Assembly (NCBI GenBank): GCA_027186245.1 | Contig: CP114486.1 | Location: forward strand, 2,232,001 to 2,296,000 | DNA from: Coriaria nepalensis | Taxonomy: Eukaryota > Streptophyta > Magnoliopsida > Cucurbitales > Coriariaceae | Direction: 5' to 3' | Length of the DNA: 64,000 nucleotides | Part shown: positions 36,030 to 49,000 of the stretch, piece after piece | Position numbering within the stretch: the first letter of the stretch is position 1 | Layout of the letters: each line of letters starts with the position of its first letter | The notes under the pieces: model-generated | Seen by the model: the letters and a program-made list of their open reading frames with translations, nothing else | Database searches by the model: none | What the model was told of the DNA's origin: nothing | Program-made: the position numbers and the translations under genes

Positions 36030-38440
36030 ATGAGAAAAGACTAGGATAATAGTGATGGATTATGTCAGCTTATCTGCCAAGTGGCCAACTGGGAAATTGC
36101 CATGTGTTTACAGCATAATTCAAAGCAATGGGAACTACAGGATTCAACGCTTTTTTTTTTTTTTTTTTTTTTCCGGGCTAAAGTTTTTGTACATGTTTGT
36201 TTGGTAATGAAAAGTAAAAATTGTATAATTGAGCACTATCTGCAGTCAACTCCATTATTTTTGGCTGTGTGCTTAAAAGTCTTCACTGTCATGCGTTGCG
36301 TGTCTTACTTTAATTGCTCAAGTATTTCATTTGCAATTCTATATTATTACTACATTTTTTGTTCACTTGTAAAAGCCATTATTTCCAGCCAAAGTTTTGC
36401 TTAGGTCAGAGTACACTTAGCAGTACAGCATGCTCACCTCCGGTTCGAGTTATTCAACGATAATAGAGAAGCTTATAGAAATCCTCTTACAAAAAAAAGA
36501 GAGAAAAAAAAAATCATATCTATGTAAGCGTTTCGGACAAAAGATGATGGCTCTAAACTATGCGGTAGACATGGATGAGATGAGTGCTTCCTTCCAAGTT
36601 AAACATATTCTAGTAATCCTTACTAGCTAACAACGATTGAAAATGCATGATCATTCCTTTTTTCTCCATCATTTTTAAGTGTACAATAAAAAACCAAACT
36701 TCTTTTAATATCGCATCAAGTTAGAGAAGTCCAATATATACTTCTATCCTTTTCGAGCAATAAACACGAAACAAGTCTATCTTTATGTGGGCATGACATT
36801 ATTGACAAATCAAAAGAGCAAGAATGTGATGAAATGGAGTCTATCAATATAGTGGAATAGTATTGACACGCAAGTCAGCTTGCCTTCCAATAAACATCCT
36901 CTATAAAAATTAAAAAAAAAAAAAAAAAAAAAAACATATATGATTGGTTTAAAGGACGAGTACCTTCCATGTTTTGAGGGCGTCCATGCGATGTGCATGG
37001 CGTATATATGTCAAAAAGGTACGGCTATTTAAGTTGGACATATAGGTCAAAGAGTTTGGCTTGTAATAATTCTAACCTTAGTTTCCCACTTTCTCCTACT
37101 TTTGGTGGATTAGTAGTGGATAAGATTGGACAACAATGCTACATGCATGCCTAATTTATTCCTTCCTAACACTATCATTTCAACCTTCTTAAGAAGATGT
37201 AAACATAAACATAAACATATTACATATGTATATATGTATAATTGATGTATGTCACTTTAAACTACATTAATCAATCTCAATTTAAACTTTAACATGCTTA
37301 ATTTACAAGTTTTAAAGGTCCCATTGTTTAAATGTTCCTCGAGACAAAGAAAAAGTATAAAAGATAAGATAACATTGAAAGCAATTAAAAAAAATATACT
37401 AATTACTTACTTGGTCGAACATATTGTCCAAGAGATTGGGAACAAGTAAAGGTAGAACACATTGATTATGTTTCTTAAAGTCACTACATCGTTTATGATA
37501 GATAACAAAGAAGCATTTCCCTCATAGGAAATGGCCCCTTCTAGCTTCTAGATTTATAAAATTCCAAAGACTATATATTAGCTTATATTCTAACACTTCA
37601 TCATTTTCTAGACTACATTAGTAAGGAATCGGCCCCCCCTTTTTTTTGTACTCAATGATACCTAAACCGCATCATTGTATAATCAATCATATGAATTCAA
37701 ACTGACACGAAAGGTATCAAGCACTTTAGAGATTCATATTACTGTGATTACAGACATTCTAACATACTCATGTCCTATGAGGAAACATCATGAATTTCAC
37801 AGTGTGATCAAACAATCTATTACAAATTATGAGAGGCAAGCAAAGCCCAATTTGATTTGGGCCAATGGGAAGAAGCCCATTATGTATGAGAATTGGGATG
37901 CTTATTTATTGAACCACGTCCACGTATCAATTCTTGTTGTCATTTTGCCTTGCTTTGTCTTGTTCAAAAATCAATAAGAAAAGAGTTGCATAAAAGTACA
38001 GTCCGAATCATGTCTACGTAAACACATGTAATGTTTAATTTAACAAATCAAACAATTTGATCAGTTGTTCGTATATATATAATCACATCAACTCCTCTTT
38101 GCTGGCGACCGTTGACTGTGACAATTAGATCTAATAATTCGCTTCCCAAAATATATATACCATTATTAAACTCACAAACATTCAAAAAGATAACGACCCA
38201 GAATTAGATTCCAACTTTATTATATACCAATTATTGATATTCATTTAATTAATACATTAATATTAATTATTTAATAAAATAATTTAAAGTTTATTTTCTC
38301 CCCTACGTTTCTTATCAATTATCCGAAATTATATATTATTTTCGAGCGATAACAAACAAGTCAATAAATTCTGGTCGCTCAACGCTTACATGTCGAACAG
38401 TAGCACAACAACTGAGTGTTTCTCACGCGCAAAGAATCCG
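36030..38440. other. Divergent spacer, AT-rich, no gene recognised
   Basis: This is the upstream region shared by the carboxylesterase (-) and the GDT1-like gene (+). It holds long T or A runs (36150-36171, 36908-36932), scattered short ORFs with no domain, and a small cluster of AGCCCAA/GGGCCA/AGCCCAT site II-like motifs around 37845-37885. No transposon ends were recognised. Confidence 0.5.
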
Positions 38441-38769
38441 CGTGGTTCGGTCACAACCTGACTTTCTTAGCAAACGTCTCGTTATAGGTTTCCTCTTTTC
38501 GCTTTTTCGCCTTTTCGCTTTTATCGAAAGATTCCACTGTTATAATCCACACACACTCGCTCGCACGCGTACTCTCTTCTTCTCTTCCTCGCTCTCTCTC
38601 CATTTGGAAATTGCAGCGACTCGCAGTGTCAGGGAACACACAAGTTTTTAGAGAGAGTCAGAGAAAGAGAGTCAGAGAATCCGCGCTGACGCTCCTCTTT
38701 CCGCCGTGGAAAGGTGTAGCAGTGCGATTGATCGGCTTTCTTTTTCAGCTCCTTCTTCGTTGAACAAAG

Positions 38770-41700
38770 ATGAGCTCCGTCGTGCAGGTGTACTTGATCT
38801 TCTATTGTTGGGATGCGATTCCTTTTCCTCCTTCGCATTAGGTTTCCTTATCATTCGTGGTTTTGCAATTTGTTTTCTTTGTTGAAATCAGGGATTCACG
38901 AAGTCGCTTGCGCTGACTTTTCTCTCCGAGATCGGCGATAAGACCTTTTTCGCAGCAGCTGTAAGTCTCTAATCGCTTCTTCTGATTGCGGTTTGTTTAT
39001 GTGCTGGAATTCTGATTAGGATAGAGGACTTTATTGCTTAAGTACCTCTTATTCAATGAGGAATTTATTCTGTTTCCAAATTCCTTTTTCGTTATTGGTC
39101 TTCATATCTCTCTAGATAAAATTAAGAATCTAGACTTCCTTTTCCTCAATTGATGTTCCTATCATTGTTTCTGACGTTGTGATTCTTGTCGAAGATTATG
39201 GCAATGCGCCACCCCAGGAGAATTGTCTTGTCTGGTTGCTTGACAGCTTTGATTGTAAGTATGTTTACTTTATGAACCCCCCTCTCTTCCTTATACAATT
39301 CAGGGTATAACTAACTCAATAAACGTTTTTTTTTTCCCTAGGTAATGACAATACTTTCTGTGCTAGTTGGATGGGCTGCTCCAAATTTGGTAAAAACTTT
39401 TTTCTGTCTGTAAATTGTTTATCCATGATTTTAGTTTCTTCTATAATTCTATTCCATATCAATGAATAAAGAAATATTGCTGCAATCAACCGTTCTCATA
39501 CGGACGCACAAACAGTGTGTTTGCATCTCTCTCTCTCTTTGGTTTTTAAATTAGTTTTCAAGATATCTGATCTTTTGTGAGTCTGCAGCTGAATTCCTAT
39601 TAAATAGATTCATCTCTATGAGGAACTAGCAATTCCATATGTAATGGAACTTCAAATATCGCTTACCTATGTTTGTTTTTTTGTTTTTCCTTTTTGTACA
39701 ATTAACATGGCAATTTGGCAATGGGATTACTACTAGTCTTCAGATTCAGAAAAAATTTAGTCATATGTGGTAGCAAAGTGACATTGTTGCATTACTTGTT
39801 TCAATATGGTGAAATGTGCAGCATAGAAGAAGTGACATGGTTAGGTGAATTGATCTATGCACTTTTTTGGCCCATGGGATGAAGTTCATACATCTGTTTA
39901 GTTGACTTGACTAAAACATGTGCCTCTCTGTGGTTGCTTTCTCTATTTGTTATAGGCACCTTACCTTATTCCATAATATCATGCAGATATCACGAAAATG
40001 GAGTCATCATGTAACAACTTTGTTGTTCTTTGGGTTTGGCCTGTGGTCTCTATGGGATGGATTTCATGATGAAGGGTAATATTCTTTATTTTACGATTAT
40101 ATTCTTTTCACTCTCTTGTTTATTTATTTTAATCCTTCTCTTTTAAATAGTATATCATGAGGAAGTTTTGCTTCCATTTGGGCCTAACTACATTTTACTG
40201 GACAGGGAGTCTGAAGAACTGGCTGAAGTTGAAGCAAAATTGGTTAGTTGTTTTCCCCCTTAATGAGCATCCTTCTATAAAGTTCACTAAATCCATTCTG
40301 ATTCCATTTTTTTCTGTGTCTAGGCCGATGATTTCAAAGCTAGTAAAAAGACCACCAAAGATGGAAGTAAGGTATAGCTATACTATCAGATTGAAACCAC
40401 ACAGCGGCTAACCCATTAGATAACTTTATGAATCCATGCCATTGCAGTGGGTAGCTGCATTTGGAAGAACTTGGAGTTTTAGCATCTTAAGACTCTGAAA
40501 TCACTTCAGTGGATTTGATATCAAAGGATGAACATTAGGATTTCATGATATTTCATTCATCCTTTCTTTGTCAATGTCTTTCAGTCCATTTGAATAATGA
40601 CACACCTATATTTTCTAATCTCTCTTATTCTGAATTAGAATTACAACATTTATTATGTGTTTTAACTGGCTAGAACACGTGTTACAAAGTGGGAAAATGT
40701 TGGAACACATGTTAAAAACTTGCAACTATATATCATGATTGAAAGTTTTATCAGTACATGATGGCTTTTTGAAAATTTAAAATGTTCCCTTCCTTCAGGC
40801 TGATGATGAGCTGAAAAAGCAGAGCCGACCATTTCTGTCACAGTTCTTCTCACCGATCTTTCTAAAGGTTATATTATTGTCAGATTATCGAATTTAAGAA
40901 GGCCAATAGTAAATTAACTCTTACCTAGTTTATTATGTTCTATTTTTCAGGCATTTTCCATTACCTTTTTTGGTGAATGGGGTGATAAGAGTCAGGTAGG
41001 CTTCAGCATGGTTAAGTGTGTTTCTGTATAACTTTGTTTATTGCATCATTACATATTACTAAAACCAACTCTTTTCAGCTGGCTACAATTGGTTTGGCTG
41101 CAGACGAGAATCCACTCGGTGTGGTTCTTGGTGGAATTATGTAAGTCAATACCATCAACCTATCCACTTAGTGTGCAAGCTGATTGTTTTGTTAAAGTAC
41201 CTCCATAGTGAAGCACATCCTTCAATCTGTATTTTTCCTGTTCTCCCCAAGATTTGAAATTTATATCAGATTTCTCTTCCGATGCACCATAGGATATGTG
41301 GTGTTGAAAAATATAAACTAGAGAGTAAATTAAGGGTATGAATAAGGGGGAACATCTTGCACATTTCTCAGTTCTTTGATTGTATTTATAATGAAATCTA
41401 GATACAGTACAATTTTCTTTTTCTGTTTTGGTGATTTAGGGGTTGGATGGATTCGTAAACTGGCTCCTAATGCCTTAAAATTTGGTCATATATCTATTCT
41501 CCTTCACAAATGTTACTATTGTGTTGTATATATTCAGAGCACAAGCACTGTGTACTATTGCTGCTGTTGTTGGGGGTAGAAGCTTGGCATCACAAATATC
41601 TGAGAAAGTAGTAAGCACCGGAGCCTTACTCGCCACTTGTAGATAACCGTAACTAAGCTGTTTACCACTTAGTCTCTTACATCAAAGATATGATCTTTCT

Positions 41701-41793
41701 TTTTCCTCTTATTTATTTCAGGTTGCACTCTCTAGTGGAGTTCTATTTATTGTTTTTGGAATCCAGTCCTATCTTTCAACCATCGAGTTCTGA
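38770..41793 (+). CDS. GDT1-like (UPF0016/TMEM165) cation transporter
   Basis: Twelve small exons join in frame: 38770-38787, 38892-38960, 39195-39254, 39342-39389, 39987-40075, 40206-40242, 40324-40371, 40799-40867, 40951-40995, 41079-41140, 41538-41610 and 41722-41793, giving 229 aa. Two copies of the family signature E-x-G-D-K-(S/T) are present: SEIGDKTFFAA near residue 20 and GEWGDKSQLAT near 145. Each starts a hydrophobic half of about three membrane segments, with a charged central loop (residues about 95-130). GDT1/TMEM165 proteins move Mn2+ and Ca2+ in exchange for H+; the short non-plastid plant members are placed in the Golgi/secretory system. No plastid transit peptide is visible. 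It probably corresponds to GDT1-like 4 or 5 (At1g25520/At1g68650, from memory). Confidence 0.93.
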
Positions 41794-43081
41794 TTGCTAA
41801 TGGTTAGTAATCATCCTGGCTTCATAACGATTCTGTACTTCTCTTTTTGATGATCCACCTGAGTCTACATTTGCCTAATCCTATCAAGTCTTATTATTGA
41901 CTTTGCTTTGTCTTTATTGTTTGCATGCAGGTTGAGGGATCCATAGCTGAAAGTTAAAGTGGTTACAATTTGATTATCTCCAGAGCTGTTATCAACAAGT
42001 TCTCACTATTAATTTGTTCAAGGGCGTGAGCCTAAAGGCTGCAACATATTGCTGGATTCTCTCACATGGAGGGTGATAAGTTATTACTATAATGAAAAGC
42101 TATCTTAAGTTGGGTTGATTAGGTAGTAAACCCATTATGTGAGATTGTCGCGTGGGTTAACAAATCAGTAAGAATTCAATTATTAAACTTTTTAGTTGAT
42201 TTGTAATTGTTACCCACCCGCTTAGCAAGTTTTTACCTCTCAAATATTTTCGAATGGATTATCTATTTGGTTCGTGTTTTAGGCTTTATTTACTAATTTG
42301 GTAAATTCTTGTTCTTCTATGTTACTTGTTGTAGTGTTAGCGTCACTATATATTTACCAGTTTAGAACTCCTCACAACCCCTACTACCGGGGTATGGAGC
42401 CACCGCCCCAGAGTATAGTATAGCTCCCCGCTACTAGTTGTAGGGCGGCTAGCGCTTTAATAATAGAATATCAAGTAAAGAAAGGAGACGGGACTATCGT
42501 ATCTTACAAATCTAAAGATCTGAAAAAAAATAAGAAAGAGCTCTTTTGCTCGTTTATAAAGATTGAAAAGAGGGATCATAAAAATAAGTTAATTACAAAA
42601 TCTCTTCTAAAAATAAGCACTTATGCTCCAACGAAATTCTTTGAAGGAACCAAGCTCAAATTCATGTAAAACCTGGAATTGCACAACAAATACACACAGA
42701 CCAGCTCAGATGAGAGTCCCCTGTATGTATAAATTAGGAGCTCCTGTTGAGAATACACAAGACCTGAAGGTTTATATGTAAGTCACATTTACTTAGGCTG
42801 ATGATTCGAACATAAACAGGCCAAGATCCTATGCATTAAAGGAATTAGGCGAAATAGAGGTCCGTTTCTCACCACATCGTTCGGTCAATCAATCTTTTAT
42901 AATTTATACCACCCCCATGCTACGGGCTTTTACAGTCAATGTCCATGTCTTAATGACAAGGCCGGAAACAATCCGTGTCAATACATCAAGAATGTTAAGA
43001 CTCGGGTTTCCAGACAAATGTGTATAAATAGTTATGGCTGTCTGGCTCTTCAAAGAAACCCAATATAACATAAACTCCAAA
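41794..43081. other. Convergent spacer with 3' UTRs
   Basis: This contains the GDT1-like 3' UTR with an extra intron-like step (GTTAGTAA at about 41802 to GCAG near 41931) and the MED25 3' UTR on the minus strand. A GC-rich block at about 42368-42455 stands out from AT-rich flanks. No coding gene was recognised. Confidence 0.5.
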
Positions 43082-46000
43082 CTAACCCATAAATCCGCCA
43101 TTGGACATGCTATTAGGCCCTTGTGAAGAAACTTGTCCCTGTGGAACCATCTGGGATCGACCTGGACCTTGAACATCGCTCTGACCCATTCCCATTTGTT
43201 GCTGTTGTTGCTGTTGCTGTAGCTGTTGCGATAGTTGCTGCTGCGACATCGGCTGCTGTGACAGCTGCTGCTGCGATAGTTGCTGCTGTTGATGCTGCTG
43301 TAATTGAGCAAGTTGTTGTTGGGGAATCTGCAACTGTTGTTTCATCTGAGGCGGCATTTGTTGCTGTTGTTGTAATTGCGGGATTTGTTGCTGCTGTTGC
43401 TGTTGGTGGAGCTGAGATGAGATTTGTTGCTGTTGCTGTTGTTGCTGTTGTTGCAGTTGAGGATGTTGTTGTTGTGACTGCGGATGTTGCTGCTGAATTG
43501 ATATTTGTGGCTTAAATACGACCATGTCCTGGATTCAGGAAAGATGTAGCATTAATTATATAGGAAATTTCCCGTGACATTGCATTCATCAAGATCAATT
43601 TGATTGAGGATTCAGACTCCAGTTTATGGTATAACATTAAAGTTTTTTATGTGCATGGAACTCTATTTTGTTTCAAACATTTAGGAATCAATTCACCTTA
43701 CAATCTAGGGTTGAGCAGATTAACCTTGTCTGACCGACCGTCACAGACCCTATCCGATGGATAGGATTGGTTATGGTAGGATAATGGGCGAAAACAATGG
43801 ATTGGTCGAATAACCGATCAACCGTTTTTCCTTTTTGTCTGGCCGTTCTCCAACATGTCATCTCATGATATTAAAAAATGGGTAAAACTAGGGTTGTGCA
43901 GAAAAAAACCATTGTACTTGAAATCGACACATTTAGGTCGATTTCAGTCGATATTAGTATCCGAAAATCAATTTCGATCAGTGTACCGACCGGTATTTAT
44001 ACAACACTGATCGGTGTTGCCAACTTCGGTTGGTTACTGAAAAATTGTTTTTTATTTATATTTTTTTAATTATACAAAGTTATTATTAATGTTGTGTAAC
44101 TTGTGTTATTGAATATTTGAAATTTAGATGTTGTACACTTGTAGTATTGTTGTGTTGTTGGATTATGAATTTAATTTAGATTTGAATGCTTTTGATTATG
44201 ATATTCAGGTAAAATGATATTTTTTAATTGTTATAATACCAAATTTTTCTTCAAATATGGTATTACTATTATATAAGGGTAATAACTCTACAAATAAAGT
44301 AAAAATTACATATATATGAACATATGGTCATAAATCTATATAAAATAAAGTAAAAATTACAAAAGTCAATAACATAAAAAATGACTAAGACTAAGCCAAC
44401 AATCATACTTAAAGCCTATAGCAATTACTGGATACTTGTGTTTTCCGTAGACTAGGTAACCGAAAGGAAAAAAATGATAGTTATGAAGGGGAAAAAGATT
44501 AAAAAAAATTGTAATACGAACACCGGCCAATACCAACCGGTCCAATATCGGTGCGGTTTCGGTCAATGGTCATGATCAAATCGGTCGACGACCAGTGTCG
44601 GTGGCAAAAGCGGTTTCGCTTGGTTTCAAGTCGGTTTTCACCGATACCAACTTTTGCTCAACCCTAGGGAAAACAAAAGGATTTCGTTTGCTTACCGGAA
44701 AAAAATAAATGGAAGAACCCTAAAAGAGAAAAAGATCGTGTATAAGTGAAGTCATAAAGTATAACCCTTAAGGCACTAACATTACATAAATACATATCAT
44801 TCGAACTAGGAAAGTTATAAACCATATTTGGGAGTAAGTATCCGATGCAATTCTTGCTCGGTGCAATTCTGTACAATTTGATTTACCAGTCAAGATCTGG
44901 CACATCAGCCAAAAAACTAATCTTACGGTTGCAAAATTTTCAATCTATTCAAAACGCTATGTCAGCATTAATGAATTTAAAGAGATTGAATCATTTGCAA
45001 TCTAGGAGTAGTTTTTGGGCTGACAAGGTAAGATCCTTCTCGTAGATTGTAGGGAATTGCACTGAATATTTAATATTTAATATTTACACACAATTTTTGG
45101 CCTCAAATTGGTCTCTAGGTTTTAAAAAAATTATAATTGTTCATAACTTCATATAATTTTCTTACTTACATATGGTGAAAGGATCCGGCATTTTTTGATA
45201 TGACCAATCCAATCAAAGTCAGTTAACTGACGGCATCGGAACAGATAGTGGATTATCCGATCCAACGCTCAACCCTATTACAATATAACCAAGACGTAGT
45301 TCAAATAAATGAAGTCTTAATCGAACGTAAACTGGAAAATGAATGACGACCTGAAAACCTTGAAGATTTAGAAGTAATTGTTCATGCCATCAAGCATTTT
45401 AACTTCTTCCCAGTTACCTCCAACTAAGGGTGCATGCATATTGAGCTACATAGAGCTCATTAGAACTCAACTCAAGTTTGGAAAATTTTCAAACCCTAGT
45501 GTAGTTCAAGTTATTTATTGAACTCAGTTATTCAACTGAGCCGGCCTCTAGTAGCTTAGGTGTCTGCTCGTAGGCTCACAGAGTAGCTTGAAATTAGTGA
45601 AATATATTTAAATTAGAGCAAAAGGACTTAGTCTTGACTTTTGTTGAGAATTAGAGGAAGAAATCATTTGCCGAAAAGAGAAATAAAAAATAAAATCTAT
45701 TCCAACATTAAGGACTTGATGGGGAACTAAGAATTTCCATTTAAGAATGACAACCAGAAAAACCTTGAGGATTTAGAAGCAATTGTCAATGTCATGAAGC
45801 AATGTAACTTTGTATCAACTACTTACAAACAAGACACGGTTTATTTGTGGTTCTGCCAAATGCTATTAATTCAAATGGAAGTTTCAATTCTGTTGAAAGT
45901 TTAAGAACAATAAAAAAAACTACCTATACCAGCAATAGGTGCTCGCAAGGGATACAAAGAATTACATAAAACTTTTACAGAACTTACCCCGGGAAAGAGC

Positions 46001-49000
46001 ATCCCAATCAAGCGGCAGGCTTTGTCAGAAACTGATAGCAGCAACGTCTGGGATGGTAATTGAATGACTGCACACTGAAAAATGATCAAGCAATGAATTA
46101 AAACATATGAAAATCCTTCACTGAATGACAGCATTGTTTAACACAGCATTATAAGCAAGTTTTACGAATGGATGCAACCATAGACACAAATAAGCATAAA
46201 TGCTCACAACTTACAAGCTTTTTTTCTTGAAGCTGGCCAAGAAAACCATGCTGATTCATTGCCCAGAAAACTAGAAAGTCCGCCTTTCCAACATATTGCC
46301 TTCATTGAGATCAAGGAAAACAACAACTTGTATGTTGCAAAACTGGACAGATATATAACTTGACTCTATTTACCAGGCTTCAAAAAGGAGGTAAAAAATA
46401 AAACAAAAGAAGATATTATACTTGTTATTCATGTGGTCTTGAGAGATAAGCCGAACTATTTGCATTGTCTGCGGCCAGTTTGCTGCAAGCCTGTGAAGGG
46501 AAGCAGACGTTACTGAGCAAGATCAAAAAACACGTATAATGAACAAGGATGTAGAGCGACATGAGAATCCATGTTATAAACAAAAATGTCCCAGTGTCCC
46601 TATATTGAATTATCATACATCTGACCCTATATCAAAAATTAATTGTAACAAAGATAGTGGGGATCAACCATTATATGTTTAATTATGATTGACGTGATCC
46701 ACTTTGAAACATACCACTCTCTGAAGTATAATAGCATGTAAGGAAAGAGAACTCTTCGCAATGAATGTAGAGGCGCATAACAAGTTGGCTATAATGTTGG
46801 AATTACGTATGATATAGTAGAATTAATACCTTTTCACAATAGAACTATCCCTATATAGAACACTCAAATCTGTCTATTGACATGATAATTGAATCTCTCT
46901 CAGAATTTTCAAGGTACTTTTAATAATGCCTCGGACAAATATATAGGTCACCATTCCAATAAATAATATGTTGCCTCACAAAGAGCCTCCTTTCTAGCAT
47001 CTTAAACTGGGTCAGATGAGTTCCAACAGCCATTAGTTATTCAAAAAATGCAGGAATCGTAATAGATGTACCACTTAAAAAATCCTCTTGGTCATTGAAA
47101 TCCGTCTTTCATAATTATACAATTTATAAGGATTGTAGCCTAAAAAAGAAAATATTTTGATAGGACCTGATCTAGGAATATAGAATTAGGGCTACTCTTT
47201 ATTATGCGATAAAGAAAATAATATACGTTGGCCTACTATTCGCGAGGTAGACCGTCTCTCCTTAAGAGTTCTTACTCTCAAATCAATTATCTTGCCCCTA
47301 AACCTAACCATACTACTGTTATTTATACTACTAACAGCCAATTACTAAAATAGCTCTAGAATAATAATATTGACTATATTAGATTTTATTTCGCCTAACA
47401 TAAGTATTAAGGGGGTCTAACATATTTCTGCTATTGAATGGTGATCACACAAGCCTCAAAGTAGAAATAACTGCATTGGACTCATTTTACTTCATGAAAA
47501 TAACGTGAGTAGCTTAGAAAGTTCACATGCGAATGCGAAAAATTTATAGTGGCAAACTTTATGCAAATAATGAGAATAATTTGTACCGGCAAGACTTTAA
47601 AAGCAAATAATTTGAGTGACTTAAGAAGCTCATATTTATACTTTGGACTTACGTCTCAGAAGCTGTTGCATTCCTGTAACCCTGCCACAGAAAAGTGCGT
47701 TTTAGGTGATGAAAAATTTTATAGACACAAATGGACAATTATCATTATGGAACATAAATAATAGAATGAATGTAAAATATAATCAACACCCTATTGGTGA
47801 ATACGACAAACATTTATTATCATTATTACAATATATGTATATATTGATGTGCAAAAATACTACAAACGTTTATTATCATTATTACAATGTACGTATATAT
47901 TGATTTGCAAAATGAAAGCCTCGTAATCTGAAAAAGCATGTGCGCAGAAACATACTTCTAGTCTTGTGATAAACACAGGCTGCCCTTGTCTCTGTCCTGA
48001 TAGATTTCCCTGCATGCATTCCCATTGTCAAGAATATCAGTGACTGGTAATTTATCAATCATTTCTTATTTAAGTATGGATATTCAGTTAATTTTCCATC
48101 CCTATACCCTACATGGCTACAAGAATATATAGACACCCAAACTTACCTCCCAGACCCTCACATATTTAGATTGTACTTGTGGCTGCAAACCACCTGATGT
48201 TTGTGGTAATGACACGTTAGTTGCCGAACCATTGTTCCCACTTAGTTGGTGCATCCCAGATTGTGCTGGCTGAGTCATTCCTGGTGTGGGAATCATATTG
48301 CTATTTCCAGAAGGAACGCCAGATTGACCAAGGCTGCTCATCATGTACGGGTTCATGGCAATCCCATTTTGTAGCATTTGTGCGCTGGAAATATTTCCTT
48401 CGCTCATTACAGGTACTGATTGACCCATACTAACACCTCCTTGTGGAGGAGTTCCCATTGGTTGTGAATGTGAAATCCCAAGACTTGAATTTCCAGGTAC
48501 ATTATTAGTTGCTTCAGTGAATGACCCAAGAGTGGGATTCTGAGCAGCCTGTGTAAGAGTTCCAGAGCCACTCATTGTTGTCATAGTTGATTGCCCGGAT
48601 GAAAATACGTTCTGAACAGCTGGCACAGAAGATGCCATTCCACTGGATATCATGTTTGACACATGCATAGCCATAGGGGTTTGGCCCATCGAAGGGAGTC
48701 CTATAGAAGTTCCACCACCTAGGGCTGCAGAGTTCATAGCCTGCCGTGCCTGAGAAAGATTGTTCAGGATACTCACATTTGCTGGAGCAGGACCCACAGG
48801 ATGTAAGGGCTGAGACACACTGCCCACTACTGGTTTTAAATCTTGCATATTTTCATTACTTGTGAGCATTTCTTGAGAAACAGAAGAAGGTGAAGAAGTC
48901 TGCAAGCTTGGGACTAGCTGAGGAGCTGCACGTGGGACAGATGGCATATGTGGAAAAACAGGTCCAGAGACCATAGAAGTAACAGTGCTTGGCTCCTGAA

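Noticed and set aside
37675..37977. 100-codon open frame in the spacer before the GDT1-like gene
   Set aside because: There is no recognised domain and the composition matches non-coding flank. The site II motifs within it suggest promoter sequence.
43123..43515. 130-codon Val/Ala-rich plus-strand open frame
   Set aside because: It is antisense to the MED25 CAG/CAA poly-Gln exon. CTG/TTG repeats avoid stops in several frames.
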